The translations under genes and the position numbers were made by a program. A stretch of DNA of 64,000 bases from CAWGLW01 sp963823525 (lineage in GTDB: Bacteria > Pseudomonadota > Gammaproteobacteria > Steroidobacterales > Steroidobacteraceae): contig CAWGLW010000005.1 of assembly GCA_963823525.1 (NCBI GenBank), positions 372,001 to 436,000 of the forward strand, written 5' to 3'. Positions 1 to 8,719 of this stretch are shown piece by piece (positions within the stretch are counted from its first letter, which is position 1; each line of letters starts with the position of its first letter). The notes under the pieces are model-generated. The model was not told the DNA's origin and made no database searches. It saw nothing but the letters and a program-made list of their open reading frames with translations.

Positions 1-1
1 C

Positions 2-256
2 ATCTCGCACACGATTGACCCGCGGACCGGGCGACCGGTGACGCACCGGCTCACCTCCGTCACCGTGGTTCACGCGTCGGCCATGCTCGCCGACGCCTAT
101 GCCACGGCCCTGATGGTGCTCGGTCCCGTGGCGGGTCTCGAGATGGCAGAGCGCCTGGATCTGGCGGCGCTATTCATTGAGCGCGGCGCCAGCGCTGGGG
201 ACTTTACCGAGCATGCGACCGCTGGATTCGACACATTTCGCCGCCCGCTGCCCTGA
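2..256 (+). CDS. apbE: FAD:protein FMN transferase (ApbE), C-terminal part
   Basis: The window begins inside this gene, so only the last 84 residues are present. ApbE transfers FMN from FAD onto a threonine of target flavoproteins outside the cytoplasm, for example Na+-NQR or RNF subunits. The fragment has the family motif HTIDPRTGRPV near its start and then SAMLADAYATALMVLGP, where the Asp and Thr of the D-x3-T pattern bind the catalytic metal in known ApbE structures. The C-terminus is complete. The next gene starts 17 bases downstream. The flavoprotein partner would lie left of the window and cannot be seen. Confidence 0.9.
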   Translation: MSHTIDPRTGRPVTHRLTSVTVVHASAMLADAYATALMVLGPVAGLEMAERLDLAALFIERGASAGDFTEHATAGFDTFRRPLP

Positions 257-273
257 GCGAATATCATCCCGTT

Positions 274-861
274 ATGTCTGAACAGCCTGTCCGTCTGCCG
301 CCGCGCTCCCTGCTGCTGCCTTTGGCACTGCTGCTGCTGATCGGTGCAGCGACTGCGGCCGGTGCATACTGGAGTCATTCCCGGGCCCATACGACCGTCG
401 TTATCCTGCTCAATCAAGCAGACAGCGAATCGGCGTCCAGCGATCCGGGCTTGACAGAAACGGGCCAGAGAAGCGCCGCGAGCCTGGGCGAGTACCTGTC
501 GCGTATGCTCGGCGAGGAACCGATCGATCACATTTATGCTTCGGACGGCCGCCCGGCACAGCAGACGGCGGCCCCAATTGCCAATCAGTTCAAGTTGCCG
601 ATTAACCTGCTCGCCGACAGCGACTGGGAAGACCTGCCGGGGCGCGTAAACCGCCAGCATCTGGGGCAGTACGTCGCTGTGGTCGGCAGTCGGACCCAGA
701 TCGATACGCTCGCTAAGGCGCTTCTGGGTGTTGCCGCCCATGCTGACACGGACGATTTTGGCGGTATTCGAGTGATCGTCCTGGGTCGGCCGGCCGAGGA
801 CCGCATCTTCTATCTCAGCTATCCGCCGTCCAGCGAGTCTTCCGGGCCCGAAAAAACCTGA
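274..861 (+). CDS. Membrane-anchored histidine-phosphatase-like protein, catalytic histidines absent
   Basis: A 195-residue protein with a basic N-terminus and one strongly hydrophobic segment (about residues 14-33), so probably anchored in the inner membrane with the rest in the periplasm. The remainder follows the phosphoglycerate-mutase/SixA fold: a beta strand VVILL (42-46), LTETGQRSA (60-68), IYASDGRPAQQTA (87-99) and VAVVGSR (134-140). In active members the first strand ends in RHG and a later strand in GH. Here these read NQA (47-49) and GSR (138-140), so both catalytic histidines appear lost. The fold assignment is an inference from this pattern. If right, the protein is probably a binding or structural derivative rather than a phosphatase. 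Confidence 0.6.
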   Translation: MSEQPVRLPPRSLLLPLALLLLIGAATAAGAYWSHSRAHTTVVILLNQADSESASSDPGLTETGQRSAASLGEYLSRMLGEEPIDHIYASDGRPAQQTAAPIANQFKLPINLLADSDWEDLPGRVNRQHLGQYVAVVGSRTQIDTLAKALLGVAAHADTDDFGGIRVIVLGRPAEDRIFYLSYPPSSESSGPEKT

Positions 862-886
862 TTTATTTTTTATAAAAGTTCGGCAG

Positions 887-907
887 ATAACTATTATATA
901 TAGTTAT
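887..907. repeat. AT-rich inverted repeat between convergent genes
   Basis: ATAACTAT and ATAGTTAT form a perfect 8-base inverted repeat around a TATAT centre. It lies in a short, unusually AT-rich gap that also holds two poly-T/A tracts near 861-880, between a plus-strand gene ending at 861 and a minus-strand gene ending at 909. It could act as a weak bidirectional terminator, but the stem is AT-only, so this is tentative. Confidence 0.4.
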
Positions 908-908
908 T

Positions 909-1367
909 TCAGATCTCTGCGCCCATCGAAATCGCCTTCTTAACGAATGCTTCGTGAGCGCCAATCCGCAGGTCGGCCAGCACTGAGTCTTTAACTTTCC
1001 CGTCCTTGCCAATCAGATAAGTCCCGCGCCGGACACCGATACCGAGTGGGCCATCGAGTTCATAGGCCTTCACGGCCTTCTTCTCCGGGTCTGCCAGCAG
1101 GGGAAAGTTCAAGTCGTGCTTGTCGGCAAAACGCCGGTGCGACTCGCTGCCCTGGGGGCTGACGCCGACCACCCGCAGTCGTGCCTTCAACAGATCCGTG
1201 TGCAGGTCGCGAAAGCTGCAGGCTTCCTTGGTGCAACCGGGCGTGAAGTCGGCCGGGTAAAAATAAAGAATCAGTGGCCCGTCGGCGAGCAGGGACTTCA
1301 GCGTATGTACTTCGCCGTCCTGGTCGTGCAGTTTGAATTCGGGAGCGGTCACACCGTTTTTCAGCAT
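909..1367 (-). CDS. bcp: Thioredoxin-dependent peroxiredoxin, BCP/PrxQ type
   Basis: A 152-residue peroxidase that reduces hydrogen peroxide and organic hydroperoxides in the cytoplasm. The motif PADFTPGCTKEACSFRD carries the peroxidatic Cys45 and a second Cys50 five residues on, the arrangement of alpha-helical PrxQ/BCP atypical two-Cys enzymes. The start at 1367 is chosen because MLKNG begins the conserved domain and GGAG lies six bases upstream; an extension to 1490 would add 41 unconserved residues. It follows the acetyltransferase gene by 19 bases on the same strand, so the two are probably co-transcribed. Confidence 0.92.
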   Translation of the reverse strand: MLKNGVTAPEFKLHDQDGEVHTLKSLLADGPLILYFYPADFTPGCTKEACSFRDLHTDLLKARLRVVGVSPQGSESHRRFADKHDLNFPLLADPEKKAVKAYELDGPLGIGVRRGTYLIGKDGKVKDSVLADLRIGAHEAFVKKAISMGAEI

Positions 1368-1386
1368 GGAATTCTCCGGCAAGTGA

Positions 1387-1869
1387 TCATTGGTGGCGCA
1401 CCGCGCCCGAGTAGTCGACTTCCATGACCTGGTATCCCGTGGTCTCCAGTCCGCATCGCGCGTACGTCTGCTGGGCACGCGAGTTTTCACGCTCGACGTA
1501 AAGGCGGATGCCGCAAACGGTCGGATCGCGGCGGGCCATATCGCTCAGATGATCGAAAAGGGCACTGAAAACGCCCTGGCGGCGGGCGGTTTGTTCGACA
1601 TAGACGCTTTGTATCCACCAGAACAGACCGTTGCGCCAGTCGCTCCACTCGAAGGTAATCATGGTTTGACCCACCGTCGCGCCGCCGGCTTCAGCGATGA
1701 AATACCGCCCCTTGGACGGGTCGGCAAGCAAGGCTGAGACGCCTGCGCGCAATATTCCGTCGTCGAGTTGCTTTTCCTCTGACTCCTGCGCAATTGCCTG
1801 GTTGTAGCGCACAATCGTATCGAGATCAGCGGCCCTCGCTGGGCGAATCCGTATGTCCATGGGGTGCAT
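1387..1869 (-). CDS. GNAT family N-acetyltransferase
   Basis: A 160-residue protein of the GCN5-related acetyltransferase superfamily, which moves the acetyl group of acetyl-CoA to an amine. It begins with the typical IRIRPARAADLDTIV strand and helix. The acetyl-CoA pyrophosphate loop is seen as VYVEQTARRQGVFSALFDHL (about 89-108), although R-R-Q-G is followed by V rather than the more usual [IV]G. ENSRAQQTYARCGLETTGY is the C-terminal motif. The substrate cannot be predicted. The start at 1869 (MHPMDIR) has GGA upstream; 1860 is an alternative. It is the first gene of a likely two-gene unit with the peroxiredoxin. Confidence 0.88.
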   Translation of the reverse strand: MHPMDIRIRPARAADLDTIVRYNQAIAQESEEKQLDDGILRAGVSALLADPSKGRYFIAEAGGATVGQTMITFEWSDWRNGLFWWIQSVYVEQTARRQGVFSALFDHLSDMARRDPTVCGIRLYVERENSRAQQTYARCGLETTGYQVMEVDYSGAVRHQ

Positions 1870-2228
1870 GATACAGATCCGGACCGCGGCATTGCGGTCG
1901 GGAAGACCGGAGATGCAATGAGCGCAGTCCGCTGCTACGGCAACGCCAATGCGTTCGACGCACGCGGTGTGAACGAGCCGCAATCACGGACGGCTTGTGG
2001 CTGCCGGCCTGCCTTTGGCAAGTAGCTTTACTCCGTTGCCTGCTGAAGCGTGCGGGTGGGGGAGTTCTGAGCCACGGGTGGCCGGTGAAAATCCAGTGCA
2101 ATGCGGCCAGGGAAGCCATCTGCGGGTCCTTGAAACTCCGGCGGCGATGTGAGTCGCTGACCACAGGATTCCACTGCACCGGATCGGCCTGGAGCTTGAA
2201 GTGCGCAATTTGAAGGTCTTTTGCGCCC
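1870..2228. other. Intergenic stretch without a convincing gene
   Basis: About 360 bases between the acetyltransferase start and the tRNA-Ala promoter. Short open frames exist on both strands, but their translations are Arg/Ser/Trp-rich, lack recognisable motifs and have no good ribosome binding sites. Nothing beyond the likely promoter of the acetyltransferase gene is expected here. Confidence 0.5.
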
Positions 2229-2256
2229 TTGCGGTCGGGCAGGCCGGTGCTACAAT
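2229..2256 (+). promoter_or_regulatory. Promoter of tRNA-Ala
   Basis: TTGCGG (2229-2234), a 16-base spacer and TACAAT (2251-2256) give a sigma70-type promoter whose start would fall about 8-10 bases before the mature tRNA 5' end at 2271. Position and match to consensus both support it. Confidence 0.65.
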
Positions 2257-2270
2257 GCGCGCCCTCGTGT

Positions 2271-2346
<76 letters not shown>

Positions 2347-2498
2347 CTTATCTGGCTGAAATCGTATCGTCCTGTGGAGGCGATACGCTTTGGCTGGCGC
2401 GGCCGCAGAGCGAGCCCGCTGCCTCAGCGCCTTCCTGGCTGATCTGCCCCTTCCGGCCTCGGCTACCGGGCAGTCGCAGGGAGCCCTATACTCAGCTC

Positions 2499-3227
2499 AT
2501 GGCGAGTAAGAAAAAGGAGCAGGATTCGCTTCTCGAGCACCTCGGGAGGCTGACGGGCCAGGTCGCCGGCGGCACCGTTGAACTGGCACGATCGGCGGCG
2601 GCCATGACGGCCATGTTTGGTGAGAACTGGCTGTCCAGGACCGTGCTCAACCAGTTAGAGCCCGAGCGACTGGACGCCATGGCGGAGGCCGGTCACTTCC
2701 TGCGCGATGCTCGCGAGACGGCGGGATTGTCAATTCAGGACCTGTCCGAGAGCCTGGGTCTGAGGGACCGGTCGGTACTGGAAAAAATCGAAAGCGGCGA
2801 GTCGATCATGCCGCTCGAGCCCATGCTGCGCGGTGCATCGCTGCTTGCGCGGCACGATCCGATTCCCTTCGTGCTCAAATTCATGCGCACGTACAATCCC
2901 GCGCTTGAAAAGACCATGGAGCAGTGGGGAATAACTGCCATTCCCAGAGAGTACGAACGCGAAAGGCGATTCCTGAACCTGTACCGGCAGCACGATGTTC
3001 TCCGCGAACTCAGCGATGATGAGTTCGACCGCTTCATCCACTATATGGAGGGATCCGGCCGGTTGGTGCTGGAGGTCATGCAGAGCGAAAAAGAGGCCAA
3101 TGCACCGAAGCGTCCCAGTGGCCCCAGGAAGGCGTCCGCCAGGTCGGCGGCCGGGACGAAATCCTCAGCCCGAAAATCGAAGCGCAAAGCCGGCTCGGCC
3201 GGTCGCAGGCGAACCCGGTCAGCCTAG
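2499..3227 (+). CDS. Helix-turn-helix (XRE-type) DNA-binding protein with basic tail
   Basis: A 242-residue protein. Residues 67-120 (FLRDARETAGLSIQDLSESLGLRDRSVLEKIESGE and on) match a Cro/C1-type helix-turn-helix, including the conserved LSESLG and EKIESG signatures. A helical middle part follows, and the last 40 or so residues are very rich in Lys, Arg, Ser and Ala, which suggests non-specific DNA binding. The start ATG at 2499 is preferred because an upstream extension in the same frame would run through the tRNA-Ala. Targets are unknown; it stands alone between the tRNA and an oxygenase remnant. Confidence 0.75.
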   Translation: MASKKKEQDSLLEHLGRLTGQVAGGTVELARSAAAMTAMFGENWLSRTVLNQLEPERLDAMAEAGHFLRDARETAGLSIQDLSESLGLRDRSVLEKIESGESIMPLEPMLRGASLLARHDPIPFVLKFMRTYNPALEKTMEQWGITAIPREYERERRFLNLYRQHDVLRELSDDEFDRFIHYMEGSGRLVLEVMQSEKEANAPKRPSGPRKASARSAAGTKSSARKSKRKAGSAGRRRTRSA

Positions 3228-3230
3228 TCC

Positions 3231-3380
3231 GAAAGAGTTTTGCCTGTCGTGTTTCCCTCGCACCTTGTGCATCATGCGCTGCCGTGTGTCGGCGAACGAG
3301 AGCGCACCATCGTCTCCTTCAACGCGGCGCTTCACGCATCCCAGAGTGATGATCGGCTGGTTACCTATGCGGCAACCTGA
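3231..3380 (+). pseudogene. Fragment resembling the C-terminus of a 2OG-Fe(II) oxygenase
   Basis: Directly after the HTH stop codon and in the same frame lies a 49-codon stretch ending in TGA at 3378-3380. Its centre, VVFPSHLVHHALP then GERERTIVSFNAAL, looks like the last two strands of 2-oxoglutarate/Fe(II) dioxygenases: the distal iron-binding His sits in the HH pair and the 2OG-binding Arg in GERER. No upstream HxD half and no ribosome binding site are visible, so it reads as a decayed remnant. The match is by pattern only. Confidence 0.4.
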
Positions 3381-3416
3381 CGGCACCCGGGTTGCGGCGT
3401 ACCTGGAGAGCAGAAC

Positions 3417-4403
3417 GTGAACGGCATGGATTTCGACGTGGTGAGCACTGCACTGGCCTGGCTGGAGAGCGGTCACCAGGTGACGCTTGGAACCGTCGTC
3501 AAGACATGGGGTTCTTCGCCGCGGCCGCCCGGTTCGCTGATGATTATTCGCGACGATGGGCAGGTGGCTGGGTCATTGTCCGGGGGATGCATCGAAGACG
3601 ACCTGATCGATCGACTGCAGCGGGGCGAACTGGACGTACAGACTCCGTCACTCACGGTCTACGGGGCCAACGCCGAGGAGGCGCAACGCTTCGGCCTGCC
3701 CTGCGGCGGAACGGTACAAATCGTCCTGGAGCCGCTGGCCGGCAGGGCATGGTTGCAAGAGCTTCTTGTCGGCCTGAAGTCCGGGCGCAGCATCGAACGG
3801 CGCCTGGACATCGAGACGGGCCAGGTGCTGATCAGCGAGTCCAGTGAGCGCGAGCGGCTGACCTTTGACGGCCGCCAGCTCAATATCGTTCACGGGCCAA
3901 GTTACCGTTTGCTGCTGATAGGCGCCGGCCAGTTGTCGAGATACGTGGCATCGATGGCCCTGATGCTCGACTATCGGGTCATTATTTGCGATCCGAGGCC
4001 CGAGTATCACGAGGGCTGGGCGAACAAAGGAAACGCAACATTGTCGACCCTGATGCCGGATGACCAGGTCCATGCAATGAAGGTCGACGCCCATTGCGCG
4101 GTTCTTGCATTGACGCACGATCCGAAACTCGATGACATGGCCCTGATGGAGGCACTGAGGACGCCGGCTTTTTATATCGGCGCTCTCGGGTCGAGGCGCA
4201 GCAACGAGGCGCGACGTGCCCGGTTGCTCGAACTGGACGTCACGGCTGAGGAGATTGCGCGCCTGCGCGGCCCGGTGGGCCTGCCGCTCGGTGGTTCGAC
4301 ACCGCCGGAGATCGCCGTATCGATCATCGCGGAAATGACGGCGGTGAGGCACGCAGTCCATGCATCGGCCGCGTTGGCCGCCGCCGCACGACAGTCCGGC
4401 TGA
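3417..4403 (+). CDS. xdhC: XdhC/CoxF family molybdenum-cofactor enzyme maturation factor
   Basis: A 328-residue protein with the two XdhC domains. The N-terminal part has TWGSSPRPPGSLMIIR and GSLSGGCIEDDLI, the conserved Ser/Gly/Cys region thought to bind and sulfurate molybdenum cofactor. The C-terminal part is a Rossmann fold beginning LLLIGAGQLSRYVA and ending with YIGALGSRRS and GLPLGGSTPPEIAVSIIAEM. Such proteins insert sulfurated Moco into xanthine dehydrogenase or CO dehydrogenase-type enzymes. No such enzyme gene is nearby, so its client is elsewhere. The start is GTG 3417 (GGAGAG upstream) or ATG 3426. Confidence 0.88.
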   Translation: MNGMDFDVVSTALAWLESGHQVTLGTVVKTWGSSPRPPGSLMIIRDDGQVAGSLSGGCIEDDLIDRLQRGELDVQTPSLTVYGANAEEAQRFGLPCGGTVQIVLEPLAGRAWLQELLVGLKSGRSIERRLDIETGQVLISESSERERLTFDGRQLNIVHGPSYRLLLIGAGQLSRYVASMALMLDYRVIICDPRPEYHEGWANKGNATLSTLMPDDQVHAMKVDAHCAVLALTHDPKLDDMALMEALRTPAFYIGALGSRRSNEARRARLLELDVTAEEIARLRGPVGLPLGGSTPPEIAVSIIAEMTAVRHAVHASAALAAAARQSG

Positions 4404-4469
4404 GTCAAAACCGGGATTCTCCGGGGTCTCGACAGCGTTTTCCGAACCAACCGGACGGGCGCCGGGACC

Positions 4470-6344
4470 CTATTCGTCCAGCAGCGCTTCGATGCGATCC
4501 ATCAGATCGTTCATGCGGGTGAAGGCGGCCTGGTAGGCATCGGGTTTCCGCATGTCGAGTCCCGCCTCATTGAGCAGGATGTTGTGCGGGTAGTCGGACC
4601 CACCGGCGCTCAGTACCCGAATGAACGCATCGCGCACCTTCTCATCGCCCTTGAGGAACTGGTTGGCGAACCAGACGGCCCCCGACATCGACGTCGCGTA
4701 CTGATAAACGTAGTAGTCGTAATAAAAGTGCGGGATGTAAGCCCACTCGATGCCGTACAGGTCGTCGATTTTCATGACGCCGGCCGCTTCGCCGTGGTAC
4801 TTGCGCAGCAGCTCGAGGTATTTCTCTGTCATGTTCGCGCCGGTGAGCGGTTCATCGCGCTCCGATGCCTCGTGAATCGTGCGCTCGAACTCGGCGAACA
4901 TGGTCTGCCGGAATACCGTCAGGCGAATCGCCTCCAGCGCGCCGCCGAGATAGAAGAGCTTCTCTTCCTTCGTCCTGGCGTTCGCGATCATGTACTCCTG
5001 CAGCAGGATCTCATTGATGGTCGAGGCCATCTCGGCGAGAAAGGTCGAGTAGTCGTAGGTCTCCCAGGGGTTGTTCTTAGCGGCCAGCATCGTGTGAACC
5101 GCGTGCCCCCACTCGTGAGCAAAGGTCGTGAGCGATTGGTAGTCGTCGTTGTGGTTCAGCAGCACATAGGGGTGCACGTCATAGGCACCACCGTTGACGT
5201 AAGCACCGGTTGCCTTGCCTTCCTGCGGGTGACTGTGCATCCAGTCCTTGTCGAGACCTTCGCGCAACAGCGACAGGTAGGTATCGCCGAAGGGCTTGAG
5301 TGCCTCGAACGTGATCTGCTTCGAGCGATCGAGGTCGAATGCGCCGGTATCGGCCTGGATCAGCGCTGGATAGATATCGTAGTAAGCGAGCGCGTCGATA
5401 CCCAGCATGCGCCCACGCAGCCGCAGGTATCGATGAAAAACCGGCAAAGCCCCGTTGACCTGATCGACGAGCGTGCCGTAAATCTCCGGAGGCAGGGCGT
5501 CGGCAAACATGTTCTGCTGCAGGGCCGTATCAAACTTCCGTGCTCGTGCCTCAAAGACGTTTGACTGCACCTCGGCGTTCAGCGTTGCGCCCATGCCGTT
5601 TGCGTACTCCTTCCAGCGCCCCCAGAAAGTGTCGAACACGAGCTTGCGATCATCGCGGTCGGGCGCCGAGCGGTAGCGCGAATAGGCCGCCTGGTTGAGT
5701 TTCACTTCGCTGCCGTCGGACAGCGTCACGGTCGGCCAGGGGATGCTGGCATTGGCATACATCTGATAAATCTCGCCGGGGCTGCCCGCAACCAGGCTGG
5801 CCTTTGCGAGGATGTCTTCGCCCTCGGTCGAGAGCGTGTGCGGTGCCTGGCGCAACGTATCGCGAATTTGGAATTCGAATCGCGAAAGCCCTGGCTCCTC
5901 GCGAAGGAAGCGCTCCGCCTTGTCTGCGCCCAACGCGAGAATCTCCGGGGCGCTCCAGGAAGTGGCCTGTTCGGCGTTGGCATAAAGCGCGCGCGCCTGC
6001 CCGAATCGTTCCTGGGCCGCGGCGTCACGCTGGTCCTCGTCGCGTTTCAGGCCGGCGTAGACATAGAGTCGAGCCGCCTCTTTGTACGTATCGGAGACTT
6101 CCGTCAGGCCGCGCAGCATCGCGGCCGGGCTGTCACCCAGTGTGCCCTTGAGTGTCTCCAGGGCCTTGACCCTGACATCGAGCGTCGCGCGTGCCGCCTC
6201 CCAGGCCTGCTCTGTCGGGTACAGGTCGCTGAGGTCCCAGTAGTAACGAACCGGCTCGGCGGCGGTCGGTTCGGCGATCGCGAGATTCGAAAACGCCAGC
6301 AACAGTGAGCCGGCCAGGCCGATGAGGGTCTTTGCAGGGCGCAT
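4470..6344 (-). CDS. pepF: Oligoendopeptidase F family zinc metallopeptidase (M3), exported
   Basis: A 624-residue M3 peptidase that cleaves oligopeptides. The zinc motif HEWGH, within TTFAHEWGHAVHTM near residue 410, gives the two zinc His and the catalytic Glu. The region MASTINEILLQEYM that follows supplies the third ligand Glu. The N-terminus MRPAKTLIGLAGSLLLAFSNLAIA is a signal peptide, so this copy acts in the periplasm or outside, unlike the cytoplasmic Firmicutes PepF. The start at 6344 is chosen because it begins the signal peptide. It is divergent from a second exported peptidase gene (6605). Confidence 0.9.
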   Translation of the reverse strand: MRPAKTLIGLAGSLLLAFSNLAIAEPTAAEPVRYYWDLSDLYPTEQAWEAARATLDVRVKALETLKGTLGDSPAAMLRGLTEVSDTYKEAARLYVYAGLKRDEDQRDAAAQERFGQARALYANAEQATSWSAPEILALGADKAERFLREEPGLSRFEFQIRDTLRQAPHTLSTEGEDILAKASLVAGSPGEIYQMYANASIPWPTVTLSDGSEVKLNQAAYSRYRSAPDRDDRKLVFDTFWGRWKEYANGMGATLNAEVQSNVFEARARKFDTALQQNMFADALPPEIYGTLVDQVNGALPVFHRYLRLRGRMLGIDALAYYDIYPALIQADTGAFDLDRSKQITFEALKPFGDTYLSLLREGLDKDWMHSHPQEGKATGAYVNGGAYDVHPYVLLNHNDDYQSLTTFAHEWGHAVHTMLAAKNNPWETYDYSTFLAEMASTINEILLQEYMIANARTKEEKLFYLGGALEAIRLTVFRQTMFAEFERTIHEASERDEPLTGANMTEKYLELLRKYHGEAAGVMKIDDLYGIEWAYIPHFYYDYYVYQYATSMSGAVWFANQFLKGDEKVRDAFIRVLSAGGSDYPHNILLNEAGLDMRKPDAYQAAFTRMNDLMDRIEALLDE

Positions 6345-6604
6345 CCGGAACGTTCCTCTGGGTGGTTGTGAGCTGATCAGAGTCAATTTCGCAATCTTCT
6401 CATGAAAGTACCTGTTGGCTGAAACGCTGCGCCCCAACACACTGGGTGGGGGCATTGGGTCGGCTTGCCCGTCTCCAGGCAGCCGTTGCTGCCGGCGACG
6501 CCGTTTACTTTCGAAGACGCATCAACCGCATCAGCCCACCGTGCCCGCCGCGGAGAAGATGGATCCTGTACCCTTTATTCATTGAAACTGGTCGGAGAAT
6601 CCGA

Positions 6605-8323
6605 ATGCTGTACCGAGTGCTGCTGGTCGGGGTGATTTATATGGCCGTGACGGCCTGTGGAGCCCGTGAGGCGGAGCCCAACAAAGGCTCGAATTTTGCT
6701 GAAAGCGCTCAGTCGTCGGCAGCGGAAGCGAAGCCCCGAATCGACACCGGGCGACTTTCCGCGATCGTCAAAGCACTCGCATCGGATGAGTTCGAGGGCC
6801 GTGCGCCCGGAACGCCCGGTGGAAAGAAAGCCGTTCAATACATCATCGACCAGTTTGCCGGGCTCGGCCTTGAACCCGGAGGCGAGGACGGGTCCTGGGT
6901 ACAGACCGTGCCGATGGTCCGCACGCAGGTGCAGTTGCCCGCGACGCTGAAGTTCAACGTTGGCGGTCAACCATACCCGTTGGAGCAGAAGACCAACATC
7001 GAGGTCAGTACGGTTCGACCGGTCCAGATGATTGCGATCGATGCGCCGGTCGTGTTTGTCGGGTTCGGTGCCGACGCGCCCGAGCGGGACTGGGATGATT
7101 TCGGCGATATCGACCTCAAAGGCAAGGTCGCTTTGTTCCTCGTCAACGACCCGGATTTCGCCGCCGAAGCCGACGAGCCCGTTGCCGGGCGCTTCGGCAA
7201 TCGCCGCATGACCTACTACGGTCGCTGGACCTACAAGTTCGAGGAAGCCGCGCGACGCGGTGCAGCTGCAGCGCTGGTCATTCATGAGACCGAGGGCGCC
7301 GGCTACGGCTGGAACGTGGCGTCCTCGTCGCCGGGAGAGAACTATGCGGTCGACAGCGCGGATTCAAAGGCCGAACCGGTCATGTTGCAGGGCTGGCTGC
7401 ACGTGGACGCGGCGACCGCCGTGCTGGCGGAGGCGGGGCATGACCTCGATGAGCTTCGTGTACGAGCCCGCAGTCCCGACTTCACGGCATTCGAACTGAA
7501 GAATGTCACTTTCAGCGCAGATCTGTCCGTGACGGTTGATCGCTTCGACAGCAGCAACGTGCTTGCGATACTGCCGGGCACGAAACGTCCCGACGAGATT
7601 CTCATGGCCTCTGCGCACTGGGATGCGTATGGCATCGGCGAGCCCGATGAGGCGGGCCGGACCGTGCGGCCCGGTGCCAACGACGACGCCCTCGGCATCG
7701 CCGGTGTGCTCGAGATTGCCCGAGTCCTGAAAGAAGGGCCGCCGCTGGAGCGCAGTGTCGTGTTTGCCGCCTGGACCGCCGAGGAAAGCGGGCTGCTGGG
7801 TTCCGCCGCCTACACCGCTAATCCCGTTTATCCGCTGGAGAAGACGGTCGCCAACGTGACGCTGGACATCATGCAGACGGCAGGGCCGGCGCGCGATGTG
7901 ATCCTGGTCGGTGAGGGGCAGAGCGAGCTGGAGGATGACCTCGCGCGATTCGCGGCCACGCAGGGACGAACCGTGACACCCGAGAACCTGCCGGAGAACG
8001 GGCTTTTCTATCGTGCGGATCACTTTTCGATGGCCCGGGGTGGCGTGCCCGTACTGTTGATCATGGGTATTGCCGGCGGCTCGGATCTGGTCGTTGGCGG
8101 CCGGGAAGCGGGTGACCAGTGGATTGCCGATTACATCGGCAGTTGTTATCACCAGACCTGTGACGAATGGAGCTCCGACTGGGACCTGCGCGGGGCGGCC
8201 CAGGACATTGAGCTGTTCACTCTCATCCTCGAAGACCTGGGCAATTCGAGACGCTGGCCGCAGTGGAAGGCCGGTTCGGAGTTCAAGGCCATTCGCGAGC
8301 AAAGTGCTGCCACGCGACTTTAG
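6605..8323 (+). CDS. M28 family zinc aminopeptidase, lipoprotein
   Basis: A 572-residue exported peptidase. The N-terminus MLYRVLLVGVIYMAVTAC is a lipoprotein signal with the acylated Cys at 18. A protease-associated insert (about 150-320, GKVALFLVNDPDF) precedes the catalytic core. M28 zinc ligands can be read in order: His in SAHWDAYG, Asp in PGANDDALG, Glu-Glu in TAEESGLLGS, Asp in LDIMQTAG and His in YRADHFSMA. It should remove N-terminal residues from peptides at the outer membrane. The start at 6605 has GGAG eight bases upstream. Divergent with pepF; together they suggest periplasmic peptide scavenging. Confidence 0.9.
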   Translation: MLYRVLLVGVIYMAVTACGAREAEPNKGSNFAESAQSSAAEAKPRIDTGRLSAIVKALASDEFEGRAPGTPGGKKAVQYIIDQFAGLGLEPGGEDGSWVQTVPMVRTQVQLPATLKFNVGGQPYPLEQKTNIEVSTVRPVQMIAIDAPVVFVGFGADAPERDWDDFGDIDLKGKVALFLVNDPDFAAEADEPVAGRFGNRRMTYYGRWTYKFEEAARRGAAAALVIHETEGAGYGWNVASSSPGENYAVDSADSKAEPVMLQGWLHVDAATAVLAEAGHDLDELRVRARSPDFTAFELKNVTFSADLSVTVDRFDSSNVLAILPGTKRPDEILMASAHWDAYGIGEPDEAGRTVRPGANDDALGIAGVLEIARVLKEGPPLERSVVFAAWTAEESGLLGSAAYTANPVYPLEKTVANVTLDIMQTAGPARDVILVGEGQSELEDDLARFAATQGRTVTPENLPENGLFYRADHFSMARGGVPVLLIMGIAGGSDLVVGGREAGDQWIADYIGSCYHQTCDEWSSDWDLRGAAQDIELFTLILEDLGNSRRWPQWKAGSEFKAIREQSAATRL

Positions 8324-8388
8324 GTGGCGGAGGTTTGCTGCGCTGTGGTTAGCATCTTGCCGCGGCCGCCCTTAAACTTCGGTCGCGC

Positions 8389-8464
8389 GCCCCGGTAGCT
8401 CAGTGGATAGAGCGACCGCCTCCTAAGCGGTAGGTCGCAGGTTCGATTCCTGCCCGGGGCGCCA
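8389..8464 (+). tRNA. tRNA-Arg (anticodon CCT)
   Basis: A 76-base cloverleaf: acceptor GCCCCGG/CCGGGGC, D arm GCTC/GAGC, anticodon stem ACCGC/GCGGT with loop CTCCTAA (anticodon CCT, reads AGG), T arm GCAGG/CCTGC with loop TTCGATT, discriminator G and encoded CCA. The 255 bases that follow contain no recognisable gene. This tRNA is a known integration target in bacteria, but no integrase or duplicated 3' end is seen here. Confidence 0.97.
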
Positions 8465-8719
8465 GATTTATCAACGTGTATTCCGGACACCCGGTTAACA
8501 CGTTGTCCTGCACCAACGGATGGTACGCAGCCTTGCTGCCTCGCACTCAGTGCGTCTGTCGGCTCGTCTACTCGCCTCGGATGGGACCGGGTTCACCCAC
8601 GTCCCCTTGTGAACAGAAGGCGCTTCGATTTCGGCTCCACCGGTCGGGGCGATGGTTTTCGAGAGCGCCTGCCGTCAGGCTTTCGAATCAACGATTTCAG
8701 TTGGTGCGCGAGCTTGATG

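Noticed and set aside
4584..5564. 326-codon open frame on the plus strand opposite pepF
   Set aside because: The minus strand encodes a peptidase with all its motifs; the opposite frame is open because of GC-rich codon use and has no recognisable domain.
8389..8719. Integrated element at tRNA-Arg
   Set aside because: No integrase, no repeated tRNA 3' end and no unusual gene content follow the tRNA.
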